A stretch of DNA of 64,000 bases. Origin: Trametopsis cervina. Lineage: Eukaryota; Basidiomycota; Agaricomycetes; Polyporales; Irpicaceae. The stretch is from the NCBI GenBank assembly GCA_022385755.1, contig MU278354.1:186001-250000 (forward strand), given 5' to 3'. Positions 47,583 through 61,381 of this stretch are shown here, piece by piece. A model generated the notes under the pieces. That model had not been told where the DNA came from. It ran no database searches and saw only the letters and a list, made by a program, of their open reading frames with translations. The number at the start of each line of letters is the position of its first letter. Positions within the stretch are counted from its first letter, which is position 1. The translations under genes were made by a program, and so were the position numbers.

Positions 47583-48146
47583 TCAAATATCCAATGTGGC
47601 GGCCTGCTTTACGTATTTCCAGAGGACCTGGTTATCCACGGGAGATGCCTCTCGACCTAGCAACCGCCGTACCGTAGGAAACAGCCCGCACCAACCGACG
47701 ACCTTCGTCTTCGCTGATGGCCCGACAAGCGCATCACTCCCATGAGATTGGGAAGATTCGTTTGGGTGTGCGTCATCTTTGTGCGGCAGGCCTGTGACAC
47801 TGTCGCTCAACAGCATCACGCCCCATAGACGGGTCCGATCTGTCACGGATAGTATGAAATGACTGGTAAGACGCTTCACCTCCAACGCGTTTGGCCGTGT
47901 GTACCGCGGGCCACCAGAGCCTGCCGAGCTGTCTTGGAAACGGAAAAACGTTGAGGGGGTTCGGAGAGGACATGAGCGCGTCGCGGCGTCGCAAACTTGC
48001 GATCCAGAGAAGCCAAGGAGGACGATAGGGCTGCTGCGCGGAGATCCTGTTATTCGTACTGGCAGGCTCTGCAGACATGCTTGCGCAGCATGGGGGATGT
48101 GCGTGCAGCAGGGGAAGTACGCTATCGATCGGCGTCCCTTCTCCAA
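47583..48146 (-). CDS. Unrecognised 187-codon open frame, doubtful
   Basis: Uninterrupted frame of 187 residues starting MEKGRRSIAYFPCC and ending VLWKYVKQAATLDI. The second half (RLLGREASPVDNQVLW and the region before it) reads more like protein than the first. A competing 101-codon frame overlaps it at 47773-48078, so chance is not excluded. No family, signal peptide or membrane helix is evident. It lies between weak models and the C2H2 gene promoter. Confidence 0.2.
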   Translation of the reverse strand: MEKGRRSIAYFPCCTHIPHAAQACLQSLPVRITGSPRSSPIVLLGFSGSQVCDAATRSCPLRTPSTFFRFQDSSAGSGGPRYTRPNALEVKRLTSHFILSVTDRTRLWGVMLLSDSVTGLPHKDDAHPNESSQSHGSDALVGPSAKTKVVGWCGLFPTVRRLLGREASPVDNQVLWKYVKQAATLDI

Positions 48147-48891
48147 GTACGCTGACGGCAGCCGTGCGCGTGCAGTTGGAAATGGGTCCTCTGGATGCAG
48201 CCTCGAACCTGCTTTGTTAGGAGTTGTCGTGTCCTGGGATTCTTACCATCCGACATTTGGTCACTCCTAGGCTGAACACGTTGCACCTTGCTAAATCCGG
48301 ACTAGCACTTGGCTGATTGCAACGTCAACAAATACGCAAACCGTCGGCGCGAGGGCTGTTTGTCTCCCGAGCGGTCGGTAGCGGTGCATAAGCTGGATTG
48401 GAGGGTTGGCGGAGACACGGGTGTATAGTAACTGGGCTTTGGCCAGCGGTGGCTGCCCCGCATTGGGAACTCTGACACGACGTTGCCCGCTGGATAGACG
48501 GCATTCTGCGCCTGCGAGTGTCACGGTCGGCCGTGCGAACTACACCGCCCGTGGCCGGATTTGGGCGATGCAATGGGGTGCGTTGCCGAGCGCCCGCCCG
48601 CTGGTCCCGGATCAAAGGTTTAAGTGTCCGAATATGGGCATGAGAGACCGCTCAGGGCAGTGCCGGGCGGGTGCCGAGCGTGCGTGTGCATGTGGGCACC
48701 TCCGCAGCAATTGGGTTTTGATGGCCAGGGAGTTGAATAATGCGAGTGACTCTCCTGTCACTGTTCATTCTCTTCCCTCTTCCCTTTCCTCGTATTTCGC
48801 CTCCTCTGCCATCCTCGCCTCCTCCGCACAGTCATAACCCCCTCATCACCTCCTCAAATTTAAAGCAGCGCAGTTCCCCCTCGCCTCTAGA
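48147..48891. other. Intergenic, upstream of the C2H2 gene
   Basis: The last 150 bases are pyrimidine-rich (CTCTTCCC and CCTC runs), like fungal promoters and leaders, with a TTTAAA near 48860. No gene was seen in the remainder. Confidence 0.5.
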
Positions 48892-50041
48892 ATGTCTGAC
48901 TTTTACTTTCCCGTTGGCCCCCAGCAGCCTATCTCTCCCAACCTTGAGTACTACTCAAAGCAACAGACTCCCTACGCCCACGACTACGGCTGCGCTTCCT
49001 TCGACGTCGATACCAGCACCTCTCAGGACACTTTCAACGTCGATACTAGCACCTCACAGGCCTTCGAGGAGGAGCTAGATCTTCTCTTCTCACAGGGCAT
49101 CCTTGACGTTACGACCGTCCCTACCACCGACAACTCGGCCATCTTCGAGCGCATTCGCACAGGGACACCCACCCGCGGTGTGCCGTCTACCTTCACCGTC
49201 TCCTCCGAGTCCGCCTCTGCCTACGACTCGGTCTACAACGAGACAGAGTCAGTCTACACCCACTACTCGGATCTGTCTGCCCTCCACGAGCAGTTTACCA
49301 TGAACTTCCAGTCCCTCGGCGTTGCTGACAGCGACGCCTCAGTGTACTCTGCTCAATCGCCCATCTCGCCGCACGGCTCTCCCGCCAGTAACATGGGCAT
49401 AAGCGTCGCATCGTTCTCGCCCACGGCGTTCTCTCACCGTGGGAGCTTCTCCGACTATGAGCCCACTCGTATCAGAGTTCCCCCCAGCTCTGCGTCGGAC
49501 TATTATCCGCAGATGTCTGTGCCAATCAAGTACTCCTCTCATGCAATGCAGGGCACTGTCTCTCCGGCAAATGTCTCTTCTCAGCTTCCCAGCAACCAGT
49601 CTTTGCAGGGTTCCATAGTCGCCTCGCAGCGTGAGCAGAAGCACGACAATATGAGTCGCGTTCCGTCGTCAAAGGACTCTAAGCGGAAGTATCAGTGCCC
49701 AAGCTGCCCTCGAGGTTAGTGATCAGTCCATGTTTTACTGATGCAAGTATAGTGACTGATGTGACGTCTTGTTCCCAGCCTTCGCTCGTGCATTTAATCT
49801 GAAGACGCACGTTCAGACCCACGACCCCAACCGCTCCAAGCCATACGCTTGTCAGCACAAGTCGTGTGGTCGCGCCTTCAGTCGCAAGCATGACTTGACC
49901 CGCCACCTCATTTCCATCCATCGTTCCGACGTAGACCCTGTCGGCGTTGCTGGTGGTGCCCGCTCTCGCTGCGAAGACTGTGGCGCATCTGCGGGTTCCA
50001 ACGGCAAGATGAAGTGTGACTGTCAGAACAATGTCAAGTGA
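48892..50041 (+). CDS. C2H2 zinc-finger transcription factor
   Basis: Two exons (48892-49714, 49779-50041) give 361 residues. Residues 1-265 are Ser/Thr/Tyr-rich and acidic, a likely activation region, with a short duplication (DVDTSTSQ / NVDTSTSQ). Finger 1 is YQCPSCPRAFARAFNLKTHV, closing QTH, with C-x2-C-x12-H-x3-H spacing; the intron falls inside it. Finger 2 is YACQHKSCGRAFSRKHDLTR, closing HLISIH, with C-x4-C-x12-H-x4-H. The tail has CEDCG and CDCQ, which may bind another metal. The finger pair resembles fungal stress and calcium regulators of the Crz1 type, but target and pathway cannot be assigned. Confidence 0.9.
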
Positions 50042-50487
50042 TCGCCATCGTCGACTTTGTATGCGTTACTCCCTACTATGGTTTGCGTACGTCGTCTTGG
50101 TCCCTGTCACTCTCGTTCTGGTCCTGATCGCTCTTCACGTCTAGTCTGCCAAACGCTCGCTTCCGTCCGAGTAGTGTGCCATGGTTGTTTCGAGTCTTTA
50201 TTGCGGACGTTCGACTATGAAACACCTAGGTCGCTGCAACGACGATCGTGGTCGCTCACGTATGCCCCCCACTCATCGTTTATCTCCGTTTCTGAACGCG
50301 ATGACGGTTGCATCGTCGACTCACACCCCCGCTCTTCTCCGTTATCGAGGCCGTTGTATGATTGGTTATATGGTTGCGCTGCTTGGTTATGTTGGTGGCG
50401 AACTCTCCGGTTACGTGTCCCGAACGTTGAATATTTCTCGCCTCTCCTTTTCTCTCTCTCACGCTTGCGTTGTACCATATCTCGAGT

Positions 50488-50507
50488 TCTCTCTCTCTCT
50501 CTCTCTC
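50488..50507. repeat. (TC)n microsatellite
   Basis: Ten TC units without interruption, in a generally pyrimidine-rich stretch between the C2H2 and catalase genes. Confidence 0.95.
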
Positions 50508-50605
50508 ATCTATGCACTCTCCCCTGCGACTAAAGTCTCTCGACACTTACCTTCTTGATCTTTTCTTGTAAACGTTCTTGTGTCCTACATAGATCTCCCT
50601 GCTGT

Positions 50606-50615
50606 AGTGACGTCT
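50606..50615. promoter_or_regulatory. CRE-like site 1 (AGTGACGTCT)
   Basis: Contains TGACGTC, the core bound by ATF/CREB bZIP factors, 329 bases before the catalase ATG. The identical decamer recurs at 50771. Confidence 0.5.
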
Positions 50616-50770
50616 TCGATGGATTGCCAATGATATTTATTCGATTGCATCCCTGTCCCAACATAAGCCGCGGGCTAGGCCCCGATCCGCTGCAGTACTT
50701 CTGGTGGCTAAAGATTGAACGCCTCCACCACGATTCGACATTACCATATTTGGAGGAGTGGTTGGTGCGC

Positions 50771-50780
50771 AGTGACGTCT
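50771..50780. promoter_or_regulatory. CRE-like site 2 (AGTGACGTCT)
   Basis: Exact repeat of the upstream decamer, 164 bases before the catalase ATG and 64 bases before the TATA box. Confidence 0.5.
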
Positions 50781-50843
50781 ACGCCGACGACAACTCGCAA
50801 CTGGATATGTCACTGCCCTCCTCATCTTTGGCCCTTTGCAACA

Positions 50844-50850
50844 TATATAA
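50844..50850 (+). promoter_or_regulatory. TATA box of the catalase gene
   Basis: TATATAA 94 bases before the ATG, followed by pyrimidine-rich leader; a plausible spacing for a transcription start 30-60 bases downstream. Confidence 0.6.
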
Positions 50851-50943
50851 TGCACTCTCCATCGCCCCCGTGGAATCCCAACAGCCCCTTTCTCTTCGTC
50901 TTTATTTCCCCACCTCCAATTTCGCCCTCCATCCGTCCAAACC

Positions 50944-53609
50944 ATGAGCGTAACAGACGCGCTTAAGCAGAAATTTACTGCTGTGACCGAGTCTGCAAAG
51001 ATTGCAGACCTGCAGAAGGAGATAATTACGCCCACCTCGTCCCTTACCACGGACCATGGTGTGAAGATCTCCGAGACAGATAACTGGTGAGTACCCCTGC
51101 ATGCCTCCAATCCACTACACTTGCCCTAACTAGCTTTGCGTCATAGGTTAAAGGCCCAAAATGGTACACACACCGGCCCGTCTCTGCTGGAAGACCATGT
51201 ATGTTGCTCATCATGTATGTTTGCTATTCTCAGGCTGACCTCTCGACCAGTTCGCACGCGAGAAAATCACTCGATTCGACCACGAGAGAATTCCCGAGCG
51301 TGTCGTCCATGCTCGCGGTGCGGGTGCCCACGGGTACTTCAAAGTCTTCGACAACTCTGCGAGCAAATACACCTTGGCACCTGTGCTGACTGACGCATCG
51401 AGGTCAACACCCGTGTTTGTCAGATTCAGTACCGTACAAGGGTCCAGAGGTAGCGCGGTACGTCTTTGTCTATGACTCTCATGGCATAAGCTCATCAGTT
51501 ATACTATAGGATACCGTCCGTGATGTTCGAGGATTTGCGGTCAAGTTCTACACTCAAGAAGGTAACTGGGATATCGTTGGAAACGACAGTGAGTGTTCAC
51601 GATAGGGATTCATAAGTTGTATACTCAATACTTTGAATAGTTCCCGTCTTCTTCATCCAAGATGCCATCAAGTTCCCCGACGTCGTCCACGCCGTGAAAC
51701 CTGAGCCGCACAATGAGGTCCCGCAAGGACAGTCGGCCCACAACAACTTCTGGGACTTTGTTGGCCTGCAGCCTGAATGTATGCGCTAATTACATACACC
51801 CTCATAGAAAACTGCTCACTGTTCTATCTTGTCAGCTGCTCACATGGTCATGTGGGCCATGTCCGACCGTGGCATCCCTCGTTCATACCGTATGATGCAA
51901 GGGTTCGGTGTGAACACCTTCACTCTTCACAACGCTCAAGGAGAGAGGTTCTTCGTCAAGTTCCACTGGATCCCCGAGCTCGGTGTCCACAGTCTCGTAT
52001 GGGATGAGGCTCTGAAGATTGCTGGCCAAGACCCTGGTGAGCAATGCTTTTTCACTCCGGCGACCTGCGTGTGCTTATTCCTCATTTCCAGATTTCCACC
52101 GCAAGGATCTGCAAGAAGCCATCGAGAACGGTGCATACCCGAAGTGGACGTTCGCGATCCAGACCATCGCAGAGGCAAATGAACACGACTTCGACTTCGA
52201 CATTCTTGACGCTACGAAGGTGTGGCCGGAGGAGCTCGTACCGCTTCAGCCTATCGGCGAGATGGTGTTGAACCGCACCGTTGACGAATACTTCCCCGAG
52301 GTCGAGCAAGTCGCTTTCTGCACATCTCACGTCGTTCCTGGTATCGGGTTCAGCGACGACCCCCTGCTCCAAGGACGCAACTTCTCGTATCTCGACACGC
52401 AAACGACCAGACTGGGTGTTAATTGGCAAGAGCTTCCGATCAACCGACCGGTCTGCCCTGTTATGAACTACCAGCGAGATGGCGCAATGCGTCACCGCAT
52501 CCACCAGGGCACTGTCAACTACTGGCCTAACCGCAAAGAGGAGTTCAAGCCGGTTCCCCCATCTGCGGGAGGCTACCACGAGTCCGTCTCCATCTCATCG
52601 TCCACTTACGTAGTCGACTAACGTTAATTGGTACAGGTTCCCTCAGAAGGTGGAGGGCATCAAGCAGCGTGTACGCGGCAAGAAGTTCCAAGAGCATTAC
52701 AACCAGGCACAACTCTTCTATAACTCGCTTGCTGCGCACGAGAAGGCCCACATCGCCGACGCCATATCGTTCGAATTATCTCACTGCGACGATCCCGTTG
52801 TGTACGAGAGCTACACGAAGATTCTCAACAATGTCGACTTCAACCTCGCCAAGCAGGTTGCGATCAATGTCGGCGGCATTGTTCCTGACGCGCCACTCCG
52901 TGTAAACAACGGCAAGTCGTCGACACCGCTCTCCCAGCTCTACTACGCGCCGAAGACACCTACCATCAAATCCCGCAGGATTGCCATCCTTGTGGCCGAT
53001 GGTTTCGAATTGGCCCAAGTTGAGGCTCTCCGTGCTGCGATCAAGGCCGGCAGCGCAACCAGCTGGGTCATCGGTCCCAGGCGAGGATGGGTCTACCCTG
53101 AAGGGGCCGTTGTTGGCTCTGGAAAGGGCGGTGTCTGGGCCGACCATCACTTCGAGGGTCAGAGGAGTACGTTGTTCGACGCACTCGTCATCCCCGGAGG
53201 CGCCAAGTCTGCTCAGTCGTTGGCCGAGAACGGAAGGACCATCCATTGGGTCCGTGAGGCATTCGGCCATTGCAAGGCGATTGGTGCCATTGGAGAGGGT
53301 GAGTTTGCTTCACTCGTCTATAAGCGGTGAACGGTATTGATTCGACTCGCTTGAATAGGTGTGGCCTTCCTCCGCGAGGCAGTAATGCTCCCCGGCATCG
53401 AGTACCAGACGAACCTGAACAGCAGCGATGTAGTGTCGTCTCTCGGTGTTGTCACGGTTGGCAAAGTCAGCTTGGCAAGCATCGCCGCAGACTCGCTCAC
53501 AATCTCCTCGGAAGACAAAGGCTTCGTGTCGCAGTTCTCGCTGGAGGTTAGCAAGCACAGATGTTATGAGCGCGAGACGCAGGGCATCACGAAGATGGTA
53601 GCGTATTAG
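50944..53609 (+). CDS. Large-subunit catalase with DJ-1-like C-terminal domain
   Basis: Haem catalase (2 H2O2 to O2 and water) of the large-subunit clade. Nine exons (50944-51086, 51147-51198, 51251-51457, 51510-51588, 51641-51778, 51836-52036, 52092-52581, 52637-53298, 53359-53609) give 740 residues. Catalytic His lies in [14 protein letters not shown], Asn in [12 protein letters not shown], and the proximal haem Tyr in [12 protein letters not shown]. After [19 protein letters not shown] comes a flavodoxin/DJ-1-like domain ([39 protein letters not shown]). There is no signal peptide, so it is probably intracellular. The intron at 52582-52636 has a GTCCGT donor but is needed to join GGYHE to FPQKVEG. 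Upstream CRE-like sites suggest stress control. Confidence 0.96.
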
Positions 53610-53901
53610 ACGTACGTGAAGTCAAAAAAGATTATATCCGGCGAACCGCAGTTGTATTGTATCAAATTGTACTTGTATGATGTATCGATGTAGCACTACC
53701 GCAAGAAATGCTGTTTAACATCTTACATGCAAACCTGGCATGTTTGACTTCACAAGTTGCAAGGTAAATAAAAGGCTGACCATGCTCGGGTGTAGACATG
53801 TTCTCTCTTGAGTTGAGCCAGGAAGTCGCTCTCAAGAAAAGACAGGCGATAAAAGTCACGCAGGTCCTTCGAAGCTGTTCGACGGGGTTTGCAAAACGAC
53901 T

Positions 53902-54002
53902 AGCCCACCGCGAGGGTCGAACTCGCAGCCTTCAGATCACAGGTATGTGATTCACCCGCACTCGTAAGAGTCTGACGCTCTATCCGATTGAGCTAGGCGG
54001 GC
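53902..54002 (-). tRNA. tRNA-Lys (CTT) with a 27-base intron
   Basis: Mature sequence identical to the tRNA-Lys at 45.4 kb. The intron is one base longer and differs at a few positions, but keeps GAGTGCGGGTGAATCAC. It is followed on the minus strand by TTTT. It lies between the convergent catalase and MCM5 genes. Confidence 0.93.
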
Positions 54003-54120
54003 GATGTAGTAGATCACAAGAGATAAAACATATCCAAAACATCAACGACGGTGACATCAAAGCCTACAACAACACAAATCATAGATATACAAATCCCACA
54101 ACAACGAGAGCACAGATATG

Positions 54121-56947
<2,827 letters not shown>

Positions 56948-57102
56948 CTTATGTGGGAGTGATAGTGAACAGCTTTTGGAAGTGCTCACGCAGTCGAGAG
57001 CATCACTTAATGGACGCGTCGAGTTTTAGGGCAAGCACTAGCGCGTCGCGCGACAGACGCGCCACAACACAATTTATTGTATAACCTACAGCCTTCTAAC
57101 AG

Positions 57103-57184
57103 TCCCGCTTAGCTCAGCTGGTAGAGCGCGTCACTAGTATTTCTAATAATGACGAGGTCAGTCGTTCAAGTCGGCTAGTGGGAA
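57103..57184 (+). tRNA. tRNA-Thr (AGT) with a 9-base intron
   Basis: Acceptor TCCCGCT/AGTGGGA, D stem GCTC/GAGC, anticodon stem CGTCA/TGACG, T stem AGTCG/CGGCT. Loop gives AGT, with a 9-base intron after position 37. It differs from the copy at 39.8 kb by a compensated T-A to C-G change in the acceptor stem and by the intron. TTTT follows at 57188. Confidence 0.93.
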
Positions 57185-57483
57185 TAATTTTGCTTTCCTT
57201 TTTACAAGACGCGATAACTTTCATATATCTTTCGCAGTGCATCCTTCACTGTAGATGTCCTCATGTTGCGTGTCGCTTCCCAACCAGCTAATGTTTTTAC
57301 ATCGCGTACGACATTACTGTAAAGTGTATGGCATATGACATTTGTCGCCCAACTGATCAGATGATCTCAGCGGCTGCTACTTCGCGGCTCAAGACTTGCA
57401 AGAGGCTTGTGTTCATCCAAGTACGATAGTCACCTTGAAACTTCATCAATTCGAGCCAAACACTTCTAGCGATTCGTCCAGGA

Positions 57484-58957
57484 ATGACGTCGATGGATAC
57501 AGATGAGCTACCAGTGGTCTTGCCTTCGAGCACCACCAGCGGTCTTTCACTCGACCTGTGTGTTATAGGCTCAATCCAACTTCATGATATGGGTCATTTA
57601 ACGGTATTACCGATAGACACCCACTTCCCATTCTCAATATCTCAGAACACTTGACCCGCCTGAAGCTGCAACAAAATGTCAACCACCCTTTCGGTACGTT
57701 TGACCTTGATTTCTAGACAGTCGGCTGGTTCATCTAGTGGCGTTCTATTGCTCCAGTCATTGGGGCCCTACTGGGTACGCAGAATGGACGTGAAGTTGAA
57801 ATCGTCAACACCTTTGAGCTCGCAATGGCTGAAGATGGTCAAACGGTTGATCAGGAGTTCTTGGCATCTCGTCGGGACCAGTGTATGTGCTGCGCGTACT
57901 CATGCAAAGCACTCCCTTAAAGCAACATACACTATAGATAAGCAGGTCTTTCCATCACTGGAGTTTATAGGATGGTACACCGTAGCGACTTATCCCACTG
58001 CACAACATATTGCGTTACACGAGCAGGTAAGCTACTCAGACTTGTTCCTTTGAAGCGCTCCTCACCGGCTTTCCCAGTTCGCTGCCCATAGCTCAACGCC
58101 ACTTCTGCTTATTCTGCAACCATCATCTGTATTTGCGCACCCGATTGGTTCCTCAGATGGTCTCCAAGCTTCCTTGCCATTCAAAGCATTTGAACCCACG
58201 ATTGAAATCAGGGACCGTAAATCGCGAAGCGTTTTCGTGGAGGCAAACTTCAAGATAGAGACCGGTGAGGCAGAACGAATTGCAGTGGACTGGACTGCGC
58301 GTGGTGGCTCTGGAGGCACCAGCCGTGAGTCTCAACGCCTCTCGATTACGATCCATTTGATGTTGACCAAAGCATGGCGTAGTGGAATCTCATCTACAGA
58401 CACAAAGAGCCGCGATAAAGATGCTCCATGATCGAATCCTCCTGCTTGTCAAGTATGTCACCGACGTCGTCGCAGGTGGGTCCTTAAGTGCACGCACATA
58501 CCCCATCTCAGCTCAAATGAGGATGATCAGGCTCACCCAAGAAAGACCACTCGACGTTACGCGCTCTCTCAGCACTGATTGCTTCGCTACCTGCGAGCGA
58601 AGATAAAAACTTCCGCGAAGAATTCGACACTGTACGTCCGGATGGCTGTCTGAATTTCCCCCGCTATCTCTTTAATTATTGTTGTTTGTACAGGAATACG
58701 AGGACGTCCAGCTGACAGCTTACCTGTCTACATTAACTAAGAGCGCAAACATACTGAATGATGTATGAGACTCATATTTTCTGGCGTCCGCTGAAGTACT
58801 AATTATCCTACACAAGCTTGTGGACAAACACGTAGTACTGACCACCAACCGAGAGGAACGCGGGCCCTCGGGAGGAAGACGGCGGCCTGGAGGTAGAGGA
58901 GGAGTGGGTGGTATGGGGGGCATGGGCTCGATGTTGAGTATGGGAGACCGATGGTGA
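57484..58957 (+). CDS. CSN6: COP9 signalosome subunit 6
   Basis: MPN-domain subunit of the COP9 signalosome, which removes NEDD8 from cullins. Nine exons (57484-57557, 57617-57693, 57757-57882, 57938-58026, 58078-58324, 58383-58475, 58531-58631, 58694-58762, 58817-58957) give 338 residues. Blocks: LHPLPILNISEHLTRLKLQ, VIGALLGTQNGREVEIVNTF, VFPSLEFIGWYTVATYPTAQ. The JAMM metal ligands (H-x-H...D) are absent, as expected for CSN6, which is non-catalytic; CSN5 carries the activity. The C-terminal helices include HLQTQRAAIKMLHDRILLL. The last exon adds a Gly/Met/Arg-rich tail not typical of animal CSN6. It starts about 300 bases after tRNA-Thr. Confidence 0.92.
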
Positions 58958-59340
58958 AGCATCGCATTTCATTCAGTGCCCGAACAGCCCGGAATGTAGG
59001 TTGGCTGCACGATAACCACACATCCCTGACTAACGGTGTTGTATGCTCTTACTTAGGTTCACATTGCTCGAGTATATCTAGATATCACGCTTCCCACGGC
59101 GTAACTCTGAACGAGATTTGTATCACACCTCAAATGCCACCTTTTCGCCGACTGATCCATTCACTCGTAAGCGTAGCAACATAATATACGAACACTTACT
59201 GCTGATGATACAACGGTTCCCGTGTCATCATGCGCGTCAATAGGTAAGGTTATAAGGTCTCGGTCTACCTCGATGGAACCGAGAAGACTTCATACCTGAA
59301 CCCCCATCGTACCAGCGCGCACCTTTTGCAAGTCGTGATC
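58958..59340. other. Intergenic, CSN6 / TMEM205-like
   Basis: 383 bases between two same-strand genes, holding the CSN6 3' UTR and the next promoter. Nothing else was seen. Confidence 0.5.
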
Positions 59341-60125
59341 ATGGCTGAAGTAGAGCTCTTGAAACTATCTTCCCTCGTCGATTTAGTCAACCTGCGAGGA
59401 GCATACTTCTTAGGATATGGGGTGCTGCTCGGCATGTGTAAGTGCCATAAATTATTGAACATAGCGTAGCTAATTGTGTACAAAGCATTCTGGGTGACGT
59501 TCGTCGGAGGAGTAATCGCGCATAGGGCATTACGTGTGTATAGAGCTGATTATATGCTGACCCGAATCTGACTTCGATCTATCTTCGTCTTTCAATCATT
59601 AGCCCGACAGCAGTTTGGTGCTCTGCAACATCGAGTTTTCCCTGCGTATTTCAAAACCTCTATCGTTCTCACGGGAGGCCTTCTGTATCTCTGGTATTAT
59701 GGACACCCAACGGTCCTGGAGCATGTATTGCAACCACAAGTTGCCGATGTGGCGCAGACTTATGCCCTCGCAAGTATTGTCATCGGCCAAACGCTTAACC
59801 TGGCTGTGATCGGCCCTCTTACCAGCAAGTGCGTGGATTTAACATCGAGAGTGACGTTTGGCTCACGAATGTTTCAGGACAATGTTCGAGCGGTATCAAC
59901 TTGAAAAGGACGAGGGAAAAAGCTACAATGACCCTGATGTATGTGAATATCCTTATCGCAGATTGTCCACCCTGACACCACGTTCAGGTCTCTCCCAAGA
60001 TGAAGGCAATAACCTCCAGGTTCATGCAGCTGCATGGCATCAGTTCCCTTCTGAACTTGGGTGCATTCATTGCGACGAGCTTCCACGGCTTATGGATTGC
60101 GAGCAAAGGGCTAGGCAGCCTGTAG
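59341..60125 (+). CDS. TMEM205-like membrane protein (DUF4149)
   Basis: Small multipass membrane protein of the TMEM205 family; human TMEM205 is linked to cisplatin export, but the fungal function is unknown. Five exons (59341-59437, 59486-59533, 59603-59828, 59878-59938, 59988-60125) give 189 residues. Four hydrophobic segments are visible: AYFLGYGVLLGMSFWVTFVG, SIVLTGGLLYLWYY, ALASIVIGQTLNLAVIGPL and ISSLLNLGAFIATSFHGLW. The family marks FWVTFVGG near the start, and ARQQFGALQHRVFPAYF and SKTMFERYQLE in the loops, are present. It converges with the U2A' gene, leaving 162 bases. Confidence 0.9.
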
Positions 60126-60287
60126 TGCTTGAACTCCCCCGTTGTAAGATACACAGCCCCGTTCACCCCGTTCACTAGTGAAGAGTGTCGCGTATCATGT
60201 ACTCATGTACACCTAGTCTACAAACAAAGAGACACTTGCCACACGGGCTATGCTCTGAGTAGCAACATGTGGTATTACAATTGCTTG

Positions 60288-61203
60288 TCAAGCACCAATG
60301 CTATCCATCCCAGGCATGAAGCCTTCTTTTAGGCTCCTCTCTAGCCGTCGAATTTCCTCCACGGACGTCGCCTTCGCAATAGCATCCTTCACCCGTTGTG
60401 CATCCTCCTTCGACATCAGACGACCAGCCTTGCCGGGAGCCACCACTGGTTTCGGTTCGTCGGTCGTCACGGCTGCTTTCGAATGCGTTGATACAGTCGT
60501 CGAAAGTGTTGTCGCAAGTTGCGTCGGAAGGTTATCTGCGGTGAGGAAAAGTGATTTTCCGGTTTGCCTCTCCTTCGATGTATACTGTTAGCTCGTGTAG
60601 TGAGTGGATGCATAATTGTCAACGCACTTTATCGCGAATTCTCTGGAAATCTAGTACTCTCAGCGACGGTATGCGATGAGCGAGCCATTCGCGGTACCAT
60701 TTCTTTTCCCTGACCGGATTGCCAAGGAGCGACAAGTAATGAAGGCCTTTAACGTCCTTCAATGGTTCAAGATCTCCCAGCTCCGAGAGGTTGTTATTCG
60801 TCAATATGAGCGTGCTCAGGTTGGGAACGGATAGGTAGAGAGATGCCGATATGGATGCTACACGGTTATTGGCGAGGAGAAGGGTACGCAGACGACGAAG
60901 GAGAGGGATGTTGCCCAGTACGAGTATTGAGTTATCCGTCAAGTCGATGCAATCATGAGTATCCTGCGAAAAAAGCCAGACCGTGAATACCCCAGAACCT
61001 GACTCCAGTCAATTGCAAGGCAGACCTTCGTGATACCCAGGTTTTCAATGGCAGGTATTGTGTAACCTGCAGCAGTTTGCGTTCAGTTCGGACACGGGAC
61101 GCGCAATAAAACGCGCATCCTTACCTCTTAGGTCCAACTGTCTCTCTTTGAGAGGGTTTTGTGTGGAGGGTGCGGCTTGGATGAGTTCGGGCGTGAGCTT
61201 CAT
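60288..61203 (-). CDS. LEA1: U2 small nuclear ribonucleoprotein A'
   Basis: Leucine-rich-repeat protein of the U2 snRNP that with U2B'' binds stem-loop IV of U2 snRNA. Four exons (61203-61125, 61066-61026, 60963-60628, 60572-60288) give 246 residues. The start MKLTPELIQAAPSTQNPLKE and LDLRGYTIPAIENLG are diagnostic. LRR blocks: DCIDLTDNSILVLGNIPLLR, LRTLLLANNRVASIS, LSTLILTNNNLSEL, LHYLSLLGNPVREKKWYREW. A coiled C-terminal helix (RVKDAIAKATSVEEIRRLER) ends the protein. It diverges from SAC1 across 178 bases. Confidence 0.95.
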
Positions 61204-61381
61204 GACCGTTCAAAGATGTAGCAATAACGTGGTGAAGGTGAATCAGGCCCTGCAGGTGACGATGTGAACGGGGTGGCGAGCAGCAGAGCCAGTGCCGCGC
61301 GTAACACGTCTGACAAGCACGCGCCTGTGCTTCCGAAGCGTAGTCCACTCCATACTCTTTCCCTTCCCCTCACCTCCCATT
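61204..61381. promoter_or_regulatory. Divergent intergenic region, U2A' / SAC1
   Basis: 178 bases between opposite-facing ATGs, enough only for compact or overlapping promoters. No TATA box is evident. Confidence 0.45.

Larger units (their letters stand above)
50042..50943. other. Intergenic, catalase promoter region
   Basis: Contains a (TC)10 run at 50488-50507, a CCAAT at 50627-50631, two identical CRE-like decamers and a TATA box, listed separately where useful. No gene; frames over the first 500 bases are likely C2H2 3' UTR. Confidence 0.6.

Noticed and set aside
52019..52621. Catalase ending at the stop at 52619-52621
   Set aside because: That stop lies inside an intron; splicing 52582-52636 joins GGYHE to FPQKVEG and continues into the DJ-1-like domain.
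57757..58026. CSN6 as an active JAMM metalloprotease
   Set aside because: The H-x-H and downstream Asp ligands are absent in the MPN domain, as expected for the non-catalytic subunit.
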